Positions 1 to 6,063 of a DNA stretch of 14,363 bases are shown here, one piece after another. The notes under the pieces are model-generated. The model ran no database searches. It had not been told where the DNA came from and saw only the letters and a list, made by a program, of their open reading frames with translations. Within the stretch, counting starts at the first letter, position 1, and every line of letters begins with the position of its first letter. The stretch spans positions 1 to 14,363 of the forward strand of contig CAYSWK010000030.1 in assembly GCA_964434735.1 (NCBI GenBank). The letters run 5' to 3'. The position numbers and the translations under genes were made by a program. Origin of the DNA: CAYSWK01 sp964434735. GTDB taxonomy: Archaea > Micrarchaeota > Micrarchaeia > Anstonellales > Bilamarchaeaceae.

Positions 1-1
1 T

Positions 2-592
2 GATGGTGTTGCACGCATTCAAATTACACGCGGGGTTGGCCCAAGCGATCAAAAGCCTGCCCATCCGACGGTTTTAGTGACGGTTAAACCACTTAATCTT
101 CCATCAGAATATGCAACGGGAGTTTCCTGCGCAACCTACCAACGGCTTGCACCTCACCAAGGCGTTAAATCGACAGATTATCTTTTTGCCCTTCTTTCAA
201 AAGACAGGGCGCAAAAGGAAGGGTTCAACGACGTTATCTTTTTTGATGAGAATAAGAACATTTGCGAAGCGAGCATGGCAAGCGTTTTCATCGTCAAGGG
301 CGGCGTCCTTCTTACGCCTCCTCTTACACAAGGCATTTTGCCAAGCATTACGCGCGCGTATGTTATTTCACTCGCACGTCAGCACCAGATTCCTCTTGAG
401 GAACGAACGGTTTCAAAGCTTGAACTCATTTCAGCAGACGAAGTATTCATGTGTGCATCGGTTCGTGAAATCGTGCCTGTTACGAAGGTGAATTCAATTG
501 TTATCGGTAATGGTGCGGCAGGCACTATGACCAAACAGCTTATGGATTTGTACAAAAAGGAAGTATATTCTATTCTTTCTGCACACCCGTAA
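2..592 (+). CDS. Class IV PLP-dependent aminotransferase, C-terminal part (5' end outside the window)
   Basis: The reading frame is open from the window edge; 196 residues are visible of a family that usually has about 280-300. It belongs to the fold-type IV PLP enzymes (branched-chain aminotransferase, D-amino acid aminotransferase, aminodeoxychorismate lyase). The likely Schiff-base lysine is at 167-169 (HQGVKSTDYL), and the glutamate expected to contact the PLP pyridine nitrogen is at 266-268 in CEASMASVF. The LLTPPLTQGILPSITR segment (PLP phosphate and substrate region) and the ADEVFMCASVREIVPV segment near the end are typical. The GTG at 77 is an internal codon, since homology (ARIQITRGVG) continues upstream of it. 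The end resembles branched-chain aminotransferases, but the residues that set substrate choice are mostly outside the window, so I give no symbol. The gene ends ahead of a T-rich terminator and is not co-transcribed with the rRNA. Confidence 0.9.
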   Translation, partial: DGVARIQITRGVGPSDQKPAHPTVLVTVKPLNLPSEYATGVSCATYQRLAPHQGVKSTDYLFALLSKDRAQKEGFNDVIFFDENKNICEASMASVFIVKGGVLLTPPLTQGILPSITRAYVISLARQHQIPLEERTVSKLELISADEVFMCASVREIVPVTKVNSIVIGNGAAGTMTKQLMDLYKKEVYSILSAHP

Positions 593-608
593 TTCGTCGT
601 TTAGTCCG

Positions 609-655
609 TTGATTATTTCCTTCTTTTTCCTTTATTTTACCTTTTTACAACTTTA
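609..655 (+). terminator. T-rich terminator of the aminotransferase gene
   Basis: Several T-tracts (around 615-630 and 632-655) follow the stop codon within 65 bases. Archaeal RNA polymerase terminates on such oligo-T stretches without needing a hairpin. The position between the stop codon and the rRNA promoter fits. Confidence 0.6.
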
Positions 656-745
656 TTTGCCCAAAACCCTCTACGCCGGTGCCTGAAAATTTGATGGTAA
701 AATATGGGTTTCTTTACCGTCAGAGCGCTTCGACTGTGCGATACC
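656..745. other. Intergenic region upstream of the rRNA promoter
   Basis: I see no gene here. It holds one short inverted repeat, GGTAAA at 696-701 with TTTACC at 713-718, ending 27 bases before the rRNA TATA box. It might bind a regulator of rRNA transcription or be chance. No 16S rRNA or tRNA sequence is present. Confidence 0.4.
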
Positions 746-753
746 TTTATAAA
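746..753 (+). promoter_or_regulatory. TATA box of the 23S rRNA promoter
   Basis: TTTATAAA matches the archaeal TATA-box consensus and is the best such site between the aminotransferase terminator and the rRNA. The start of transcription would be near 778-780, giving a leader of about 130 nt before the processing stem. A promoter just ahead of the 23S gene supports its transcription separately from 16S. Confidence 0.6.
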
Positions 754-777
754 GTCTATTACTCTAAGTTAGTGTTC

Positions 778-908
778 ACCCGTAAGTTTCTGGGTAACAA
801 TCCAGTAAGCTAGGGTAATTAATCTCTCCGAAACTTTGGAGAAACTAAACAGTCGTTCTTGTACCTACAAATAAACTCTTGGGTATACGGAACTGACTTT
901 ATGCGTGC
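778..908 (+). other. 5' external leader of the 23S transcript, no gene seen
   Basis: The stretch looks structured. TCTCC at 825-829 pairs with GGAGA at 838-842. Farther on, CAGT and GTTC around 851-860 can pair with GAACTG near 891-896, enclosing a GTACC/GGTATAC helix. I looked for a tRNA (tRNA-Ala often lies in archaeal rRNA leaders) and found no T-arm or acceptor stem. It is probably removed during rRNA processing. Confidence 0.45.
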
Positions 909-941
909 GAAGAGATGACATGATACTAACGAGTATCTTCG
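909..941 (+). other. 23S processing stem, 5' strand
   Basis: The first 16 bases (909-924) are the exact reverse complement of 4094-4109, and 929-941 pair with 4077-4089 (the last four pairs include G-U). The two helices are separated by a 4x4 internal loop (ACTA opposite GCAC). Such long stems enclosing 23S rRNA are the substrate for the endonuclease that frees pre-23S in archaea. The 5' strand can also fold on itself (GATACT, AACG loop, AGTATC at 922-937). Confidence 0.85.
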
Positions 942-3478
942 AATAACAAAGGAAGAAGTGATTTTTCCAAGTAAGAAAATAGTTATAGAAGTATGCTTGT
1001 TACTTTACGCCATGTAGTGGATGACCTGGCTTATGTTCGCAAAGTCCCGTGGTAAGCTGCGAAAAGTCTGGGGTAGGTGCACGCAACCTTTGATCCCAGA
1101 ATCGGACCGCGCACCTCTTGAATAAAGAGGTGCAGCAACCCTTCGAAATGAAGCGTCTTAGTAGAGGGTGGAAGAGAAAGCAATTGCGATTTGGTGAGTA
1201 TCAGCGAGAGAAAACCAAAGAGATCACACTGAATTCCTTGTAGTAATGCAAGGGAGATGTGGTGGGGATAACCAGATACGTGAACCGAAGTCTGCTGGAA
1301 AGCAGTGCCATAGCGAGTAATAGCCTCGTAGGTGAAATGTATAGGGTATGATCCAAGAAGAGTAGCATCTCCTGAGTAGGAGATGTGAAGACGGGTGTAT
1401 CAACACCTAAATCTAAATATGCAACATAAGACCGATAGCGAATGAGTAACGCGAGTGAAGGTTGAAAAGAACCCAGTGATGGGGTTGAAAAGATCCTGAA
1501 ACTACATGGTTACAGAATGATAAGGCGTAAAAGGGTTGACCGCTTTGGAAGTTTCCAATCGCAAGGTTGGTTTCGACAAAGCGTACCAGCGTCTTATCTT
1601 TCTTCTCGAAGCAAGAGCCAAGGAGTTATGGGGCGTGGCGAGACGAAAGTCGAAGCGAAAGCAACAGCTCGCACGCAAGGAGGAGCGACCTTTTAATCAG
1701 GGTTTAGTCACTCCCTATAGACCCGAAGCCATTGTGATCTACGCCTAGGCAGGATGAAGCCAATCTGACGATTGGTGGAGGTCCGCAACCAGTGCTGGTA
1801 TATTCCGTTTGGGTGACCTAGGTGTAGGGGTGATAGTCCAGTCGAACGTGGCGATAGCGGGTTCCCTCTGAAATGTCCCTCAGGACAGCGTAGCTCGAGA
1901 CAGATCTGACGGTAGAGCACTGATTACCGAGAGCGGCCTCGAAAGGGGTCACTTGGTTCTCAAACTCCGAATGTCAGTTCGTCGTAGACAGCTGCAGTCG
2001 AGTTTTACGGGGTAAGCTTGTAAGCTCTTATGGGAACGACCATACGAGAGGTTAAGGACCCTAAATGCAGATTAAGTGTTAATCGCAAAGGAGTGTCCAC
2101 TCAAAAACAACCGGGAGGTAGGCTTAGAAGCAGCCATCCTCTAAACAACGCGTAATAGCGGACCGGTCTAGAGTGCACATTCTGAAGATTCACGGGGCTA
2201 AATCTGCTTCCGATACCTCTCCTCACGAAAGTGAAGAGTAAGGGGGCGATCGGGTTGCACAGAAGTCGGGCAGTGATGTCCGATGGAGCGACCTGAAATG
2301 AATATCTTGGTGTAAGTAACAGCATATCTGGGTGAGAATCCCAGGGACCTAATAGAGTACGGTTTCCTCAGCCATGTTTGTCAGCTGAGGGTTAGTCGAT
2401 CCTAAGATCTGCGGTAACTCCAAAAGATCGAATCGGGAAGCTGGTTAATATTCCAGCACTATATTGGTAGGTGCGGCAACGCAAGCTATGTTTCTGACGT
2501 TTTTGGATCGGTTGTGCCGCGTAAGCGGTCTGTAGGAGGTAAAGCTGTGGAGTCTTATTATGAGGAGAAGCAGCCGAAGGCCGAAGGAGTAATATGATCT
2601 AGTCCAGGAGCCCATGAAAAGGAAGCATAGAACGATCCAGTATATTCGTACCAAGAACTAATACAGGTACTCAGGCTGAAAAGGCCAAGGTCTGTCAGGA
2701 GAATCTAGGTAAGGGAATTCGGAATATTAGCCCTGTAACTTCGGAATAAGGGGTGCCTTTGCGTGAGTAACGCGAAGGTTGCAATAACCAGGGGATAGCG
2801 ACTGTTTACCAAAAACACAAATCATCGCAGGGCCTAACGGCTGAGTACGATGGTTGACGCCTGCCCACTGCCAGTACCTGAACACCCGGTTCAACGGGGA
2901 GAAGGGCTGGTAAAGAGCGGGGGTAACTCTGACCCTCTTAAGGTAGCGTAATACCTCGCCGCTTAATTGGCGGCTTGCATGAATGGCGTAACGACTTTCC
3001 CACTGTCCCTATCTAGAACCTGGTGAAATCACTGGCCGGTGAAGATGCCGGCAACTTCCAGAGGGAAACGAAGACTCCATGGAGCTTTACTATAGCCTGA
3101 TGTTGTAATAGCGAGTTTGCTACCAAGCGTAAGTGGGAGCCGTTATGCGTGTGCTTCCGGGCACACGATAGGCGAAAGTGTTACACCACTTAGCAGATTT
3201 ACTATTGCTTACCCTTTTAGGGAACAGCGTCAGGTGGATAGTTTGGCTGGGGCGGTACGCCCTCGATAAAGAAACAAGGGCGCCCAATGTTCTGCTCATT
3301 CCGGTCAGAAATCGGAAGTAGAGGGTTAAAGACAAATGCAGGGCTGACTGTATTCCTAACAGTGTGGAATGCAGAGACGAAAGTCGGGCTTAACGAACCT
3401 AGACGCTCTCTTGATGAGAGCTCTAGCTGTCAGACAAGCTACCCTGGAGGTAACAGGCTCGTCGCGGGAGAGAGTACA

Positions 3479-3662
3479 CTAACTTTTTGTACTATCTCTT
3501 ACGTTGTAGGTATTAGGTATGCGTAAGCAATGCGCATTCATAGTGCTAACAGTACTATTGATGGAGGTTGTCAACAACTTTCGTCATAGTGCCAACGGAA
3601 AAGATGTTTATTTTTTATTATACAAAAAGAACAAGCTAATCTTTAGATTGCTTGAATGTATA
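3479..3662 (+). other. About 184-nt insertion in the apical loop of 23S helix 89
   Basis: The helix 89 strands CGCGGG (3463-3468) and CCCGCG (3670-3675) pair perfectly, but where a short loop is expected (GAGUNCANAUCGAC in other rRNAs) the loop sequence is interrupted after GAGTACA and resumes as AAATCGAC. By alignment the break is near E. coli position 2476, with 1-3 nt of uncertainty because the flanks share A residues. The insert is AT-rich and structured. CTTTTTGTA (3483-3491) pairs with TACAAAAAG (3621-3629), and 3632-3654 forms a hairpin (CAAGC, bulged U, AATC, loop TTTA, GATTGCTTG). An alternative hairpin pairs exon bases 3469-3478 with 3488-3499. It is too short for a homing endonuclease gene. 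I found no convincing bulge-helix-bulge or group I core, so it may be an unusual intron, an excised internal spacer, or a retained expansion. Confidence 0.8.
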
Positions 3663-4015
3663 AATCGACCCCGCGGTTTGGTACATCGCTGTCGGCTTGG
3701 GACATCCTGGTCGTGTAGGAGCGGCCAAGGGTTGGGTTGTTCATCCATTAAAGTCCCACATGAGCTGGGTTCAGTACGTCGCGAGACAGTACGGTAGTAT
3801 CTCCTGGAAGTGTTGCTTCTTGAGAGTAAGAGTCCTTGAGTACGAGAGGAACGGGGACTCGGCGCCTCTGGTTTACCGGTTGTTACGGCATTGCCGGGCA
3901 GCTACGCGCCACGTTGATAAGACCTGAAAGCATCTAAGGTCGAAGCAACTCTTAAAACGAGGAAGCACATCCCGCCTATAGCAGATAGGTTTGATAGAGT
4001 TGTTGTGTAAGCGCC

Positions 4016-4029
4016 TAGCGCAAGCGAGG
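4016..4029 (+). repeat. GCAA-tetraloop hairpin motif, copy in 23S
   Basis: TAGCGCAAGCGAGG lies in the last hairpin of the 23S rRNA. A near copy with one difference, TAGCGCAAGCTAGG, lies at 4145-4158 just outside the rRNA, where TAGC and GCTA close the same GCAA loop. Confidence 0.4.
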
Positions 4030-4076
4030 CATTCAGCATGCAACTACTAAAGGGTTATTTCACAAGCATACTTCAG

Positions 4077-4109
4077 TGAGGATACTCGTGCACATCATGT
4101 CATCTCTTC
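4077..4109 (+). other. 23S processing stem, 3' strand
   Basis: Partner of 909-941: 4094-4109 is the exact reverse complement of 909-924, and 4077-4089 pairs with 929-941. It begins two bases after helix 1 ends. Confidence 0.85.
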
Positions 4110-4116
4110 AATACAA

Positions 4117-4146
4117 TCGCGTTTTCTTTTATTTTATTCTTGTTTA
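4117..4146 (+). terminator. T-rich terminator after the 23S gene
   Basis: The T-tracts in GTTTTCTTTTATTTTATTC follow the processing stem by about ten bases and would end the rRNA transcript. A small UAGC-GCAA-GCUA hairpin (4145-4156) overlaps the end of the tract. No 5S rRNA lies between the stem and the next gene. Confidence 0.6.
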
Positions 4147-4204
4147 GCGCAAGCTAGGTTAATGTCATCTTTAATTTTCTATTAATTATTTTATGTGATT
4201 TTTT

Positions 4205-4657
4205 ATGATTGGTCGTCGAACTGTTAATAAACAATCCTTGCGTACTCGCGAGAAATCATCTGCGCCGCATTCAGTTACCTGTGAGATTGCAGCCGTTTTG
4301 GCACTTCCACAATCATTTCTTGATCATGTTGGAATTGTGCCTGTTGAAACGCCGAATTCTCGCGTAACGGGCATCGCGACCGATTATGGAAATGAACTTA
4401 TATACTTATCTCTTAGAAACATCTCTTTTTTTCGAACTTATTCCCAAGCCATGCGAGAGAAAGTTGAAGGGCATGCTGCCCGTAATTCATCGATTGATGT
4501 TGAGTCAACTCTTCGCGTTCTTATGGCCGTTCCCGCGGCGCAGGAGCTTGAATCTTTAGGCCGTTCAATTCATGGGTTAAATCCAGATGCTTCAAATGCC
4601 AAAGACGCGCTCGAATCATTTAAAATTAGGGCAAAAAATCTTATTTTTGGCAAGTAA
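4205..4657 (+). CDS. Hypothetical protein, 150 residues
   Basis: I do not recognise this protein. The frame is open from an ATG just after a T-rich stretch to a TAA, and the codon use resembles that of its neighbours. The N-terminus (about residues 1-20) is basic and polar. The middle is mixed and could hold alpha and beta structure. Residues 80-145 look mainly helical (YSQAMREKVEGHAAR, VESTLRVLMAV, QELESLGRSI). There is no signal peptide or membrane segment, so it is probably cytoplasmic. It has a single cysteine and no metal-binding motif. It stands alone between the 23S terminator and the lipoprotein gene; its promoter is not clear (the AT-rich stretch 4171-4195 is a weak candidate). It does not look like a ribosomal protein I know, despite its place after the rRNA. 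Confidence 0.65.
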   Translation: MIGRRTVNKQSLRTREKSSAPHSVTCEIAAVLALPQSFLDHVGIVPVETPNSRVTGIATDYGNELIYLSLRNISFFRTYSQAMREKVEGHAARNSSIDVESTLRVLMAVPAAQELESLGRSIHGLNPDASNAKDALESFKIRAKNLIFGK

Positions 4658-4682
4658 GGTCCAGACCTACTATTTTCTTTCG

Positions 4683-4690
4683 TATTTAAA
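4683..4690 (+). promoter_or_regulatory. TATA box for the lipoprotein gene
   Basis: TATTTAAA is centred about 27 bases before the ATG at 4714. That spacing puts the transcription start at or next to the start codon, which suggests a leaderless mRNA. No Shine-Dalgarno sequence lies between them. Confidence 0.6.
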
Positions 4691-4713
4691 TCTTCTTAGA
4701 CTGTCTTTATTTT

Positions 4714-5205
4714 ATGAACTTAAAACAAACTATTTGTTTGATTTTACTTTCCTTTTTGCTTTTGGGATGTACATCTCCATCCAATCCTACACAAGGTTTA
4801 ACTCCCCAATTGCCGCCTCCACAAAAAATACCAGTTATTGATCTTAATTTTTCTACTTCTTCTTATCAAGATTTTGAAGGGAAGACCGTCACCATTAAGG
4901 GATTTATCTCTCCAAAGGCTACCGTTTGCAGGGAAAGCGACCCCCCTCAATGCGACGCAGATATTGTTCTGGCACAATCGTTTGAACTTGCAATTTCCCG
5001 TTTGTACTATCCGGAAATAAAGGAAGAGGTTCCCTTTATTCGTTTAGTTGGACCAGGTTATGGTTGTACCAACGATAATTATCGGACCAATTACCTCTGC
5101 GCACCACTTAGTCTAGGAGATTATTATAGTATTACGGGAGTAGTTAGAATTAACCAGGGTACGCCATATCTAGAAGTTATGCATGCTATTCCGTTATCTG
5201 ATTAA
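4714..5205 (+). CDS. Predicted lipoprotein with an OB-fold-like domain
   Basis: The 163-residue product starts with a lipoprotein signal peptide: hydrophobic residues 7-17, then a lipobox LLLG before Cys19, the residue expected to carry the lipid outside the membrane. A Pro/Gln/Ser-rich linker follows (20-40). The rest (about 44-160) alternates strands, with FEGKTVTIKGFIS early and YYSITGVVRI plus PYLEVMHA late, a pattern like the OB-fold domains of small exported proteins. Cys72, Cys80, Cys118 and Cys129 could form two disulfides, as expected outside the cell. The function is unknown; OB folds can bind ligands, nucleic acids or partner proteins. It has its own leaderless-type promoter, and its 3' end faces the regulator gene at 5229 across 23 bases. 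The lipoprotein call is firm; the fold is inference from the strand pattern. Confidence 0.8.
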   Translation: MNLKQTICLILLSFLLLGCTSPSNPTQGLTPQLPPPQKIPVIDLNFSTSSYQDFEGKTVTIKGFISPKATVCRESDPPQCDADIVLAQSFELAISRLYYPEIKEEVPFIRLVGPGYGCTNDNYRTNYLCAPLSLGDYYSITGVVRINQGTPYLEVMHAIPLSD

Positions 5206-5228
5206 TTGCCTTTTAGAGCTGAATTTTT

Positions 5229-5933
5229 CTATTTTTCCCTCAGCACCACGATGTTGCTTCTGCCTGTTTTTATCCTTCGCACTATCCCACGATCTTCTAA
5301 ATCCGAAATCATCAAGCTCACTTTCGCTTCGGAAAAAGGAATTTCTGCCCGCAATTCCTTCTGTGTCATCCTTCCTTCATGCCTTTTGATGAGTTCAACA
5401 AGTTCCTTCAGGTCTGAAGGCAGTTCACCCGTTGGCATCTGTTTCTTTTGAGCCGTTTGTTCTGTTTGGCGTTTTTTGTGAATCACAAATAGGCTAAGAG
5501 TTATGCCCACGATTATGATAATTCCCAGTATATATGTTAGATCTACAGGTGGATTTTCATCCTCAAGTAAGGGAGAATCCTGATCTTCATCAAACGCACC
5601 CAGGGATTCGTTTCCTGCAATATCGGGCAATAAAATGAGATCTATAGTATATTTGCTGTTCTCGTCAGTTATTTGTATTGTTTCTTTTGTTTGGTAGGTG
5701 ATTTTATTTTCCGTTGCATGTGCTGCTATTTCGTACGTTCCTTTTGAAAGTTCAATTTCGTACGTTCCGTTTGCAAGCACTATTGTTTGTGCAGGAGTTG
5801 AATTGATTTCAAGGATTATTTTATTCATCTTTTCAAGGTCGGGGCCGTATGCAGTCCCTATAACGGTTGCACTAAACGCCTGCCCAAGAAATACGCAGAT
5901 AATTGCAATAGCCCATATGCTCCATTTCTGCAT
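5229..5933 (-). CDS. Membrane-anchored winged-helix transcription regulator
   Basis: The 234-residue protein has a signal peptide (1-22), an extracellular region of two or more short beta repeats (about 23-103, with the related ANGTYEIEL and SKGTYEIAA segments, like carboxypeptidase-regulatory or PEGA-type domains), and an acidic linker (104-130). One membrane helix follows (about 133-152), then a basic stop-transfer HKKR and a cytoplasmic winged helix-turn-helix (about 172-232). In the last, MTQKELRAEIPFSEAKVSLMI holds the recognition helix and GRSNIVVL the wing. This architecture recurs in archaea as membrane-associated MarR-like regulators (COG2512-like); they are thought to pass an outside signal to DNA. 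It is divergent from the coiled-coil/lipoprotein pair, with candidate operator sites between them, so that pair and its own gene are the likely targets. The start is set by a TATA box 26 bases upstream. Confidence 0.85.
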   Translation of the reverse strand: MQKWSIWAIAIICVFLGQAFSATVIGTAYGPDLEKMNKIILEINSTPAQTIVLANGTYEIELSKGTYEIAAHATENKITYQTKETIQITDENSKYTIDLILLPDIAGNESLGAFDEDQDSPLLEDENPPVDLTYILGIIIIVGITLSLFVIHKKRQTEQTAQKKQMPTGELPSDLKELVELIKRHEGRMTQKELRAEIPFSEAKVSLMISDLEDRGIVRRIKTGRSNIVVLREK

Positions 5934-5954
5934 GTTCTTCTTGTGTAACCTATC

Positions 5955-5963
5955 TTTATATAG
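5955..5963 (-). promoter_or_regulatory. TATA box of the membrane regulator gene
   Basis: On the minus strand the sequence reads CTATATAAAG, an excellent archaeal TATA box, centred 26 bases before the ATG at 5933. The mRNA would be leaderless. Confidence 0.7.
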
Positions 5964-5978
5964 TTAAAGTATTCATGC

Positions 5979-6013
5979 ATTTACTGTCGTGTAAAGTTTT
6001 CGTAAAGCTTTAC
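5979..6013. promoter_or_regulatory. Candidate operator: four GTAAAG half-sites between divergent promoters
   Basis: Half-sites are at 5991-5996 and 6002-6007 (GTAAAG, 11 bases apart, one helical turn) and, inverted, at 6008-6013 (CTTTAC) and 5980-5984 (TTTAC). The middle two join into the perfect 12-base palindrome GTAAAGCTTTAC (6002-6013). The cluster ends 10 bases before the TATA box at 6024 and lies upstream of the divergent TATA box at 5955-5963. The membrane winged-helix protein encoded next to it is the obvious candidate to bind it. Confidence 0.5.
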
Positions 6014-6023
6014 AAAAAGTGTC

Positions 6024-6031
6024 TTTAAAAA
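6024..6031 (+). promoter_or_regulatory. TATA box of the coiled-coil/lipoprotein operon
   Basis: TTTAAAAA is centred 36 bases before the ATG at 6064. Transcription would begin near 6053, leaving a leader of about ten bases that holds the GGTGAT Shine-Dalgarno site at 6055-6060. Confidence 0.5.
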
Positions 6032-6063
6032 GAAAGAAATTTGAGTCCACCTATGGTGATTGC

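Larger units (their letters stand above)
988..4074 (+). rRNA. rrl: 23S ribosomal RNA, with an insertion in helix 89
   Basis: The large-subunit rRNA is recognised from many conserved blocks: GTAGTGGATGACCTGG near the 5' end, CCCTCTTAAGGTAGCGTAAT near 2934, GAATGGCGTAACGAC near 2981, the peptidyl transferase segments at 3073-3088 and 3440-3460, the A-loop TGTTC near 3735, and the sarcin-ricin loop AGTACGAGAGGAAC near 3839. The ends are set by helix 1: GAAGTATGCTTGT at 988-1000 is the exact reverse complement of 4062-4074. The mature ends could differ by a few bases. Apart from a 184-nt insert at 3479-3662 the length is close to the usual archaeal size. Covarying changes in several helices indicate a functional but divergent gene. 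It has no 16S or 5S neighbour. No protein gene inside it is credible. Confidence 0.97.

Noticed and set aside
778..987. tRNA gene in the rRNA leader
   Set aside because: No TTCGA-type T-loop, acceptor stem or CCA-proximal pairing could be found.
3479..3662. Group I intron or homing endonuclease in the insertion
   Set aside because: At 184 nt it is very small, no P3-P7 core could be recognised, and there is no credible reading frame.
3470..3670. A standard archaeal bulge-helix-bulge intron at the helix 89 insertion
   Set aside because: No arrangement of two 3-base bulges around a 4-pair helix fits the junctions; the bases following the 3' junction find no partner at the start of the insert.
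1224..3927. Many open frames of 60-92 codons on both strands within 1224-3927
   Set aside because: They lie inside the 23S rRNA gene and resemble no protein; the conserved rRNA sequence explains them.
4110..4204. 5S rRNA after the 23S gene
   Set aside because: The gap is shorter than a 5S gene and holds T-tracts and one small hairpin only.
6019..6063. GTG start at 6019 for the coiled-coil protein
   Set aside because: The added residues precede the signal peptide, and the TATA box at 6024-6031 would fall inside the coding region.
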